Assembly: GCA_039566865.1 (NCBI GenBank)
Contig: CM076961.1
Coordinates: forward strand, 15,089,501 to 15,153,500
Direction: 5' to 3'
DNA from: Aurelia coerulea
Taxonomy: Eukaryota > Cnidaria > Scyphozoa > Semaeostomeae > Ulmaridae
Length of the DNA stretch: 64,000 nt
This document shows, in pieces, positions 37,201 to 49,200 of this stretch; the first letter of the stretch is position 1, and each line of letters starts with the position of its first letter. The position numbers and the translations under genes were made by a program. The notes under the pieces are model-generated. The model worked only from the letters and a program-made list of their open reading frames with translations. It made no database searches and had not been told where the DNA came from.

Positions 37201-40200
37201 TTTCGTGCGCTTGGTTGGCCCACTGTCAAAGAGCTTATTGACTCAGAGACGCAAAAAATGGTTTTGAAATCTCTAAAATGTGATGTGCCCTCCTGTATGA
37301 ATAACACGTTTAGGTCCACTTCTCGCTCTCTCAGGAACGCTGAAGTCAATTAAGAGTCCCTTTCTTAAAGACATCGTTTGGCCAAAGAAGCTTTTCATAT
37401 CGCAGGACAGAGCTTTGGAATGACCCAAATAAAGGAGCAAAATCATCTACTTGTCAAAAAACATTTACTGCTGAGCAAAAAACTTTCATTGAACAAAGCC
37501 TGCGAGCCTGACCTTTTTCTTTCTTTCTTTCTTAGTTCGCCTTTTCGTTTGTAGTAATTATTTCATATTATGATATTGTAATTAGGTTTTTTCCTATAGT
37601 TTTATATTTAATTGTATGTTTGTATGCATGGCCCCCTGTAAAGCAGTTATCTAAACTGAGGAGCTACCATGCCTAAAAAGGTTAAATTGAACAAAAATTC
37701 TAAAGAAAACAGATGCTTCTGCAAGGGGTACTCTACTCAGACATATTTGGGATAGGGGTGCTCAGGCTGGGGTACAACGCATCAACCCAAAAAATTAATT
37801 TCTAGCATGAAAACAGACCCAAAAAAATAATTTTTCCGACGTTACATACCCAAAACTTATGAAGTCAGTATCTTAAATCTGCATGAAAATGCCCTAACTG
37901 ATTAGATTTCCCATAATGTGTTTGGATATTTATGTTTTTTGATTTTAGTACTGTTATTTGGCTCTAATTTTGTGTGTAAATTATATTTTTCCCAATTTTT
38001 TCTTTCTTCTCATATTTGAGACCCAAAAAAGTAAGCGAGAATTTCTTGAACCCAAAAAAATAACTGTACAAATCATTGACCCAAAAAAATATTCCTTGCC
38101 TAAATTTTAGACCTGAAAAATCCCTATTCTGAATATACCAGAGTACCCCCCCCCCCCTTGGGCTGCAAGGAAGTACCTAAATACTACCGAGTGTCCCATA
38201 AAAAAGTACTCCCGTTTGAAAAATCACCAAAATTTGATTACGCGACCGATCCTCAATTTTTTATTTTTGCCTAGTACACCAAGAACCAAATCATTTTCCC
38301 AGACATAGCTGATCTTGTAAATGGTTTGAAATTAGCAAATGTAGCTCTATTTTGGGATACCTCGTTTTGAATCATGTTGCAAAACAAGCACTTATGCTTC
38401 CTAGATCAGTTTCTTTGTGCATATAAAGCTTCTAGTTTGGTCATAAATGACAGAAAGAAATGCACACTATCATTGGAGACTTCGATGATGATGACAAATC
38501 TGAAAATTTTGACTGTAAGCTGTAAGGCAAGATTGAGCATTTTGCTTAAATGGAATAGCTCAAAATATGGTTTTTCAACGTGTAATTATTCTACCTTGTT
38601 GCATCAAAAGCAAACATTTTATCATCTATGAATATGTTTGGGTCCTTGAAAAAGCAAGTCAAAACGAAAATGTTATCAATGGTTTGATATTCAATTTTTG
38701 GTGATTTTTTAAACAGGAGTACTTTTTTAGGACGCTATTACAGCAAGATTAACTGAAATACCTCTATCATCTTTCCAAGGCACAACTGCAGCAGTCCAAG
38801 AAATCTTGTTATCTGGCAGAGGTAAACAAGTCGAAAAAAGCTCATTATTGTGCCACATGTGAAAAGTCCATTTGAAACTTTCCTCGTTTTTTCAATAGCA
38901 GACTTATTACCCGGCGTCTGGACAATCCATAGTACAACCCATAAGAAATATGATGTTAACATCAAGGATATCATGGATATGTCCATCCAATTCCATCCGC
39001 TCGTGAAGTAACGAAACCAACCAGTTTGTGACAGCTAAAATGAAAGTTAGATATTCATGGTGAGTGCAATTGTACATGCAGTTCATTACCTCTTTAATCC
39101 TTTTTCGCAGTTTTATTAATAGCTTTTTCATCCATTTGTTCGTTCACTCTTTCGTTCATTAGGTCATTCATTCGTCCGTCCGTTCGTCCGTCTATCCGTC
39201 CGTCTATCCGTTCGTACCTGATCTACGTCAACAGGAAATGCTGATATCTGACTGGCTAGAATTTGATCGCAAGTGGCTTGGGCCACTTTTATATACTTTG
39301 ATTCCCTAAGCTGAAGCCCTCTTCAGAGGAGCATAGGTTCCAAATCTTTAACTCAGCGTAAAAAGGTGGGTGTAAAATTCAATGATATATTTCTTCTGAT
39401 TGAATGGCTTGAAAGAAACTTTAGATATTTATCTATAATTCTACCGTTGGACTTTCTAGAAATTTTGAATATTTTCCAAAATTATAGCGTTTTTTACATT
39501 TCAGCTCATCTTAGGATGTGACGTCATCAAATTTCTAAATCATAAACCAGATGAGTGACCCAGATGAGTGACAGACTGTTGCTTGATACCATATTGTAGG
39601 CATCCATAAACTATTGTTCTCTTCGAAATTACTTCATGTTGCGTCAAACGGTTTAGAAATTACGATAGTTTTAAGTTTTTTTGAAAATTTTTCTTGAATT
39701 CTTGAAAAGGAAGAAAAACACTCTAATTCTGAAAATATTAAAGATTTCAGAGAAGTCCAACGGTAGAATTATAGAGAATTAGCTGAAGTTTCTTTGAAGT
39801 CATTCAGTTCAAAGAAATAGGTCACTCAATTTTACACCAGCCTTTTTAAAGATTTGGAACCTATGCTCTTCAGAGGAAGTCAGGAATCTTTTATCAAACT
39901 GCTTGCAAGTCTTTTGAAGTATGACTTTTTAAACATTAGGTACGCTGTAAACACATCTCGAATGATATACTAGATCACTGCTGCTTTAAAGTGCTGTGGT
40001 GCAGTGGTGTAATCCTCTGACTTTGCAGCCATAGCAGTCAGGTGGACAGGCTTGAGCGTCATGATGAGGAGTCACGGACTCGATTTTTGCGATCCAAGCA
40101 CTTGGCGTTAAAAACCGCCACTTCACCTTCACATGCACCTTTAAAGTTAGTGTCAAATTAGATGTCAGGTGAGATTTACGATAACGCAAAATTACTGACG

Positions 40201-43200
40201 CAAAACACCCTAATCATTGTTATTCGCGAGAATTTTCACCCAACATCGAATTTGAGAGAGACTATAGTATGACTTACTTGATTTAGCTCAGCCACCAATA
40301 GACTAATAAGCCAAACGAAAACCAATATTTCTAATCCAGTTGGAGCGTCTCCTTTTCGTATTCCTTTGGTTGGCAATGCAGCAATCAATGCTAAGAGACC
40401 TACAAGGGTAAGCAAACTGGAATCTTTGCAAAAATATATTTCGTGGCCTCATTGCTTACGGCTCAGCCACAGCTATGAACTCTTTCTGATTTCAACTATT
40501 AATGCTTTGAAAGAAACTAAGAAATTAAATGCTAATAAAAGTGTCTTATCAAATCAAAACTGAAGGAATTCCTTGTCAACGGATAAGGTCTTTAATTACT
40601 CTTTGCGCAAAATTGCTTTGTTCTTTTTTCGATTACAATTAGAGAGCTCTTCCTTAGACAAATATATCTAAGAACATCCCTTGTCTCGTAATGCTTCCCT
40701 TTGTTAATTTGTCACTGTGTTGTTGTTTCTAGTTTGTATCATGTATGGATATCGATTGTTTATTTTAAGTTAGGTTATGTATATCATATTTTAATGTACT
40801 TAGATCTATTTGTCAATGAATCTGAAACTGTCTTTGAAAGCTTCTAAGACGTTTTCAACCAGTACAATTAGCAAATAAAATCGAAAATTTTGCTCGATCT
40901 TGGCTCGTTAAAAAGTTTGTTTTGGTTTTATAGTTTATAAGGACGAAAGATTCTTTGTTAAATTTAGCAATTTCTGGAGAGAATAACCATGATAAATACA
41001 TGCTTATGACGGGCTGAGCAACTGATGATGAAGTAAAAATCTTTTGGAAAATCATTTCCTTCTTGTATGCAGGCTTATGCTGCGTTGAGCTGTGAATTTT
41101 CAATCATGCATTCAAATCTATAGCAGTTTTATCGTACAAAGCTGGAAGTATAAGTAATGCAATCTTCGAAAAATCGAAACAATCTGATTGTAAATTTGCC
41201 GTTGAAAACAATTTTATTTTAAACCACTCCTTTCTTGACCTGAGAAGAGGTGCCAAATTTTCAAAATCCGCTGTTTCTTTAAAGAGCTTGCCAAGTTTGT
41301 AAGCAAAAAATCATCAACACAAAATAAAGAACAAAGACCGAGCTCGGACACCTGCGGTACCCCTTTGTCTTGTCAACAACCCAGATGCGTTACAATAAGA
41401 TTAAGTCACTGTTATTTTCGTATGAAAAGAAACCTATTACAAGAATTCGGATGCATTTTCTATTGAATGATGACTTTTTATCATTTGAGGATATTTTGAA
41501 CACACAAAACCGTTTATGAAAAAATTGCCGACAAAGTGTTTTTAGATATAGACAAAATGATTTTTTTATGATTTGATGAAATGATTTTGGTTGTCGTTAA
41601 TTAGCATCAGCTAGACGAGAAGCCAACCTTAAAGGACAAGTCCGGGGTTTCTACAATTAATGTCAAAAAGCAACCTTACCAACTGCCAAACATCACTTTT
41701 TACTTCTTTCGACGTTTTGAGATGTTTTTCTGTTGTAAATTCATACGACATTTTTCGTAAGTTAGGCCCAATGTCGACGCCATTTTGTAAAACGCGATAA
41801 AATAGCTAGCCTCGGTTTGGAGGTTCGATTGTGACGTCGGAAATTACTATGAGAGTTCTATAAGAAAACAGCCTCGTTCAGGTCGAAGGCAAAATGGGTG
41901 AAATTACGTCATGAATAATGACGGCATTTCGCTCATTTCACTTATTGAAATACGCAATTTCGCAGAGAAAAGACAGAGAAGGTTGGAAAAAAAGTACGAC
42001 ACACCATTCACAACATTGTGATCTTTCATTTTATGAACAATTATTCCAACCATTGACTTGTCCTTTAAATGACGAGACTATTGTTATTTTTATTATTATT
42101 ATTTCATTTTAAAGCAGAAATGCAATATTTTTGAGGTCTTCATAGTTTATGAATCCTCGAGAGTAGAAATATTGAACAAAGGACATATTGAAATATAGAA
42201 CAAGAATTTAATGAAATATTTCATTTTATTGATACCACTTGTATTCGTTCAACGTTTTTAATCTGATTTTCTTATTTTCACTTATATAAGGACAGTTTGA
42301 AGCCATGCCCATCATTCAATTCAATGTGGAAACTGAGACTCATGCAGTCAGTCTACCCCTCTCTTGGTAAGTTGCACTTTGACGCTCAGCTAAAATTGAT
42401 CAAGCCATGTGACTATAAATTATGATCAAGTTTACGAAATAGATAGAACACTTACCTAAGAACGTAACAAACGACGAGGCACCACTGATGAACTTGACTA
42501 GCGGCTCTTGTGCCGATTGTCCAAATGAGGTGCAAGGAAAGAGTAAGTAACCAAGTGATGTGATTGGGAACATTAGTGACTTGGCCATGATGTAAGAAAA
42601 TCGATAGAATGAGCCACCGGAGCGCCATCTTGGAATGTTATCGAATACCAGTGATGTAATAACGTGTTGAGGAATTGGATGTGCTACGATCTGCAAGTGA
42701 AGGACGTGTCTTTCTTACATTTATGACCAAAAACTAAAGCTTAATATACAAAAATAAATCAATCTGGCAACCATCAGGGCTTTTTGCAGTATGCTTCAAA
42801 ACCAGGCAGCCCTAAAATGAGCTAAATTTACTAATTTAAAAACCAATCACAAGATCAGCTGTACTTGGAAAATTATTTGGTCATTGATCTACTTACCAAA
42901 CACAAATAATATGAAGATCAGCCTCATGATAAAATTCTGGTGATTTTTCAAACAGGAGTACTTTTTTGGGCAAACCCAGTATTTGAAGTATTTGAAAGGT
43001 AGAATTGCTGTTTTTTGTTTGTGAAGGTAGCATCATTTTGTGGACAAACCTTTAGTATAGAAGCTTGACCTCAGAAATGTTCAAAAGAACGAAATGCTGT
43101 CCACTGTTTTGTTGACACTTATCACGGGCAACTTGAATATCAACTGCAAGCGATGCAGCTAACCCACCATCATTCCTAGCTAGGTCTGTTTTTAAAATGC

Positions 43201-46200
43201 ACCTCCAGGATAGGCCTAGCTAGGAGTGATGGCAGGCTAGCTGCATCGCTTGCAGTGTGACTTGACAGTTTCGATAATACGAGAGCAGATGAACACAGAA
43301 GAAGAACAAACATGGTGCTTTCAACATTTAATTGATGCTAGGCATTATTTAGTCAACAAAGGACTGGAATGTTGCGAAAGTTGTTGATTTTTGGGCATTA
43401 GGCCATAGCGGACAAAAACTTAGATAGGCTATTATAGGCGTGCACATATAATGAATATAACGAAAAACCGCGATTGAGTGCTGAGAGAATTGAGTTCTGT
43501 GCTCTGATATTTGTATTCAAGTAATCAAAAGAATGTGCACATACGTACTGAACTTTCAGTTAATAGCCCTGCTATACATAGATTCTAGTAACAACACATG
43601 GAGAATTTCCAAGAGATGCACAACTTTGTCGTTTGTTTGGTATAAGAGTTATTCTATGTGAATTATTCATCTTGTCTTCTGAATTTTGTTGTTGTTGAAG
43701 ATGATGTTTCAAGGCGAGTTCGTTAAGCGCATTGAAGAACTGCGATATATTTAAACCTGAGAATACGAAACAGCAGCACTTGACTTTCAGTTGAGAGCTT
43801 TGCTACGCAGATTTTGAGCAGCAGCAAATGGCATATTCGCAAGCGATGCAGCTCACTTTATTGTTTGTTTGGTAGTAACAGCATAAGTTTACGTAAATCA
43901 TTTATTTACTGGGTGTCCCAAAAGGAATTAACAAATTTGGTTCGGACTGTCGATGTAAATTTAAATTTGATAAATGGCTTGTTATTTTTAAAACGTTCCT
44001 CGATAGTTAACTTGAACATAGATTCCTTGTTTGTTATTTTTGGTACTTTGAGTGTTGAAATGTTAAAGTTGAAAATTCAAATTTGTTGTCAGCTAGAAGC
44101 CAGAGCTTTGGCCTTTTGGTCTATGAAATTCTTGAAGATATTATAGACGAAATTATTCAACCGCTCAATTTTCGATATAAGGTTTCCAAGATTGAAGCTG
44201 TTTTATATCAGCTAACAGAAGCCAGCTTTTCTTAGTTGCCAAGTAAAATGGAAACTGAAAATAGGAAATAAAACTTGTGGTTTATGACTTATGAAATGAC
44301 ATTGCTATTTGTAATGAACTATGATCGCAGATACATAAAATTTTAATCTAACATTCAGTTCTAACTTTGTTATTGCATATATTTTTGAATATCTACATAA
44401 GGGTCTGCCGCGAGCATCTTCAAAAGGGTATCGTTGGCTAGACTAATTTTTACGAAAATGGTACCCTCGGCTAGACCAATTTGACCATTGTCTGAACCAA
44501 TTTTTACGCAAATGGTACCCTTGGCTAGACCAATTTTGACCATTTCCTCGACCAATATTGTCAAATTTGTGCCAAATATGATATCATGACCGTTCGCTAG
44601 ACCAATTTTGTCAAAAATGGTACCCTTGGCTAGACCGTTGCTGGCCAAAATTGCAAAAAAGTATACCCTTGGCTAGACCAGAAGTCCGAACAAGTATACC
44701 CTTGCTCGCGGCACATCCCCAGGTACGTTTACTATGGAAGAACCTCCTCCGTGGTATACACAAATCATTCCTGTATCTTTATCGTTGTTGCTGTCTGCTT
44801 TTCCTTGCAGCAATGTGAGCTCATCTTGATTCAAATTTGCAACGGCCTAAACGGTCTAATTTTGTTTCCTGTAAAAGTAAGGCTGCAGGCCGTTTAGGCC
44901 GTTGCAAATTTGAATCAAGATGAGATTAGGTTGCTGCAAGGAAAAGCAGACAGAAAAAATGACAAGGATGCAGGTATGATTTGTGTATAAATTTTATCAA
45001 ACAATGAATATTTCGTTTCCTCTCGTCCATGATTCAACTGATAATTTTCGATGTAAGCAAGGTTTCAAAAATAGAAGCTGTTTTAACACCAGTTAAAGGA
45101 AGCCGCTTTTCTTGGTTTCAATGTAAAAGGAAAGCTGAAAATATAATAAATAAATTTGTGATTTCCAAACTCTAAGAGAACATTCCGACTTGTAATGAAC
45201 CAATAACAGATACATCAAATCTTGATCTAGCATTCAGTTGTAGTTATGTTATTATATACTCAGCAAATTATTTAAAAATTAATTTCATCAACAGAGATAA
45301 TTAAAAGATCTTCGTCTAATTTTAAAATCTTCCAGTTTATTTAAAGACAGTCTCGCTACCTGCTGCTACGAAAGCCTGACTATTCATGCTCTGCTGCCTG
45401 TTGTGAAGCTCTAATTACGTCTTTTCGAGACGTAATGGCACCCTCCCTGAGAACTGGCAACCTCCCAACAGGTAGCAGCGTATGATTGTAAAATTAGTAA
45501 AGATATTAATGATATACAACCTTGTTATGTTCCATATCGTCTTTCTCTCTTTTGATGATGTTCCTCGTTCATGTCTCTCCACCAAAATATTAGGCCTATC
45601 AGTCGACCCAGTCCCTGAGTCGATTGATAGGCCTAATATTTTGGTGGAGAAACTTGCACGAGGAACATCATCAAAACAGAGAAAGACGATATGGAATATA
45701 ACAAGGTTGTATATCATTAATATCTTTACTAATTTTACTATCATACGCTGCTACCTGTAACCTCCCTGAGAATTTTCAAAGAACAACTGTAGAAGGGGGT
45801 GTAACTTTAATTTCTTTTTACGTTCTTTTTCATAGACTTTGTATTGCATTTGTAAATAAGTTATGTTAATTTCTTTTATTCTTAGTTTAGTTTAGTGTTT
45901 CCTTAATTTCACTTTACTTTAAACTGGTCAGTTTAAAAAACATATCTATATGAAACTCTGTTCTCTGTATGTAACCTGTATAAGTATTTTAAAATGAAAT
46001 GAAATGAAAATGAGATCGTGGGTGGCTAGGTGTGTTGTTTGCTTGCACGGCATGTCGTTACCTTATGGTCTAATTAAACCTACTGGTGATATGTTTTCAT
46101 TTGACTTATTCCCGTTTTGGATTATTTTCAGATGATTACGTAATGGTAAATAACTAGACTGATTACATGTCGTAATTGCGCTCCTTGGTAAACTGATAAT

Positions 46201-49200
46201 CACTATAACCACTTGAAGCATAGTGCCGTTATCCAATTCAATGAGTGAAGGGAAACTGGGACTGAAGTAGTTAGTCTAGTTAATACGTTGATACTTGTTT
46301 TATGCTCCCAAGGATGACAGTTTCACCCCTCCCCCCCAAAGGAATAACACGTGCTAAAGCATGTGACAGTCATTGCTGTAATTCAGAAAATTTGGTCGTG
46401 ATGTTAGGCCTGTTTTGAAGGTTTCTTGCAGGGGCTTTCTTGAGAAAATCCTTCATAATTTCAGAATGGAGTAGCCGATTTCCGTCAGGTAAATTTTAAA
46501 ATATAGTCGAACATGCCCACTATTGAATAACACACTTGCCAACATTATTTCCTTGATACCCAGGGAGCAGTGACCTTTCAAACGGAGACTGTTTTTTCAC
46601 TCACCGGTAGTGACATTTAACGTTATTGAATCTGCTATAAAAGATGTTTTAAAAAGAGCTATGGCTGCCCAGACTGCTTGCAGACCGATTGAATTCTTGG
46701 CAGATATTTGGCCTCATATTGTAAAGGTACAAAAACCATAGAAAAACTGATAGATTGTCCAGCGATGTAATGTAATGCAAGGCAAATTTCTTCCATAAAT
46801 GGCTATCCTACTACATTGCATTCAAACTTGAGCCCAGGTAAACATTTCGCTTATTTTAGTGCATTATGCCAATGAAAGGTATTACCGCCTATAAAAATAC
46901 AAGTCCAAAAAAAAAGGAAGGAGAGAAAACTTAGCTAAGGGAGACAAGGTCGAGACTATGCTTGAAGGCTGGCAGATCATAACTAGTTGCAAAGAAAGTA
47001 CCAGGATCATTATTCCAGACAACGAAAAGCTCTGAAGATTAATGAGTTGGACTGAGACTTAGTTCTAGTTTTGGAGGTGATACAGTACTTGTGATTGACA
47101 AGAGAAGATCTGGTAGGACGACAAGCTGTCAGATGTTCAAACTTCTGATCTCCTGGGAGCAGTTTCCTTGGTAGTAGTGGTAGAAGAGAGCTAAAGATGA
47201 GGCACAGTGCCTGTGAGCTAGTGAATCTAGGGATTTGGTTATTGGGTTGTCAAACAAGGGCAGATTTTGTAAGACAATTGCATGAGCTGCTTTTGATTGA
47301 CACTGCAATTCAAAGCGATTAGCGATAGCAGACAAAGGAAATTCTCTCAACCAATAATTCCAAACAAACAAAGCCGCGAAAGTTGCCCTGAAACTCAGGT
47401 AGCTTGCTCGCTCGTTGTGCATTCCAGAAATTGTTTTTGAGAGAAACATGAGCATAGATTGAAAGAAGAAGAATATATCTACACATCTGCCACGAGCATT
47501 TAATCAGTTTGGTTCAAAAGCCGATTTGGAGGCGATTCAATTCTCTTATATTTTTGGTTGTAATTGAAACACTTACTGCTCAGCCTCTGAACCAAAGAAA
47601 TAAAATGCCCGTGGTAGATGTGTAGGTGTATCCTTCTTCTTTCGGTATTTGCTCATGTTTGCTCTTAAAAACAATTTCTGGATTGCACAACGAGCGTGCT
47701 AGCACCTGTGTTTCAGAGAAACTTTTGCAGCTTTGTTTGTTTTGAATTTCTGGTTGAGAGAATTTCCTTTGTCTGCGATCGCTAATCGCTTTGAATTGCG
47801 GTGTCAATCATAACCAACTCGTGCTATTGTCTTACCAAATCTGTCCTTGTTGGGTCGTCATTCATGCAATGAATGACTTTTGACTGGATTTGGTCAATGA
47901 GGGATATTTGACGACATTCGTCGCTCTTTGCCCAACTCAAGCTGAAGTCACATTAGAGGCAACGTGATGCATGGCCATTCTCGTATGGTGCATCATAAAA
48001 CGTGGGCCTTAGTTTTTGCAGTCGCGAGAAAATGCTTTATGAATTCAGCTTAACTATGTGCTGAACATACAAACTGCTAAAGTCATGCGTGATAACTCTA
48101 AGTCTGTTTATGTGAGGAAACACCTCACCTGCCAGACCTGGGACCCGGGGGGGGGGTTCTTTACTAGGGAAGTGACGGGGGTGTACGGAAAACCTCTCCA
48201 CACCCTGCACCCTGTCGCATAAAAAATAGGCCAAAAGTATACCCTGTCGCATGAAAAGTTTGCCTCTCAAATACAGTGTAGAACGCAATTTTTGCTTGTG
48301 ATACCCTGTCGCATAATTTGTTTAACTATTATAATACCCTGTCGCAAAATTTTCGTTAGAAAAGGACACCCTGTCGCATAATTTTTACCGCAAAAGGACA
48401 CCCTGTTGAGCGGCACATCCCGTCAGGTCAAGTATGGGAGAACCCCCCCCCCCCCGGGACCTGGGGCTGACATGCGAGATTCCACCTTCCCATCCTTTGC
48501 ATTGTTCACTTTGTGTTTATATGACGAACGCAACACCAACGGTAGCTACAGTGAGACCCTACATCTGAAATCTGAAATCCTTGGTGAAATCTCACCAAGG
48601 TGAGGTGAAATTTGTCCATATGAAGGAAACACCACCGGTATGGTGAGGTTAATTAGTTTATTTGTTAATTCTTATTGGTTGATTCGTTCTGATTTCCCGG
48701 AAGAGAGATTTGACTCCATCTCAACTATCAGCCCCGGGGAGAAAAGATGAGGTGAAAGTCTCATATAAACAGTGTCTGAACTTTCCTTCGACTGTCAGCC
48801 CCGAGTAGGGCAGGTGATGTGTTTTTCCATGAACATTTCTACTGGTATTAGATTTTGTATTACATCAATGCTGACGTAAAATGACCAACACTATTTAAGA
48901 TTTAATTTTATTTGCGAATTTTTTTCTACGTCAGTTTATAACCAGTCCGACCTCCTTTCTCACTAATAATACTGTGTTTGTCAAGGAAACATTTAATTTC
49001 GTTTGTAAACTACGTATGGTTTATTTGTGTGCTACTTCATTAATTTTGAATACGTTTACAAATGTTATGATTATTGGTCATTTTCCATGACGCAGTACCT
49101 GAATTGTAAGCCAGTTCCTGGCTTCTCCCTTTAATGCATAATTTGCAAATTCACTGCGGTACGTTTGATAATTTCCTATTAAAGAATTTATTTTAAAGAA

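Noticed and set aside
44370..44648. 92-codon minus-strand frame with repeated GLAKGTIF motifs
   Set aside because: A translation of the internal tandem phrases of a MITE.
45415..45760. Two nearly identical proteins predicted on opposite strands
   Set aside because: A direct result of the near-perfect hairpin; neither frame shows similarity to anything.
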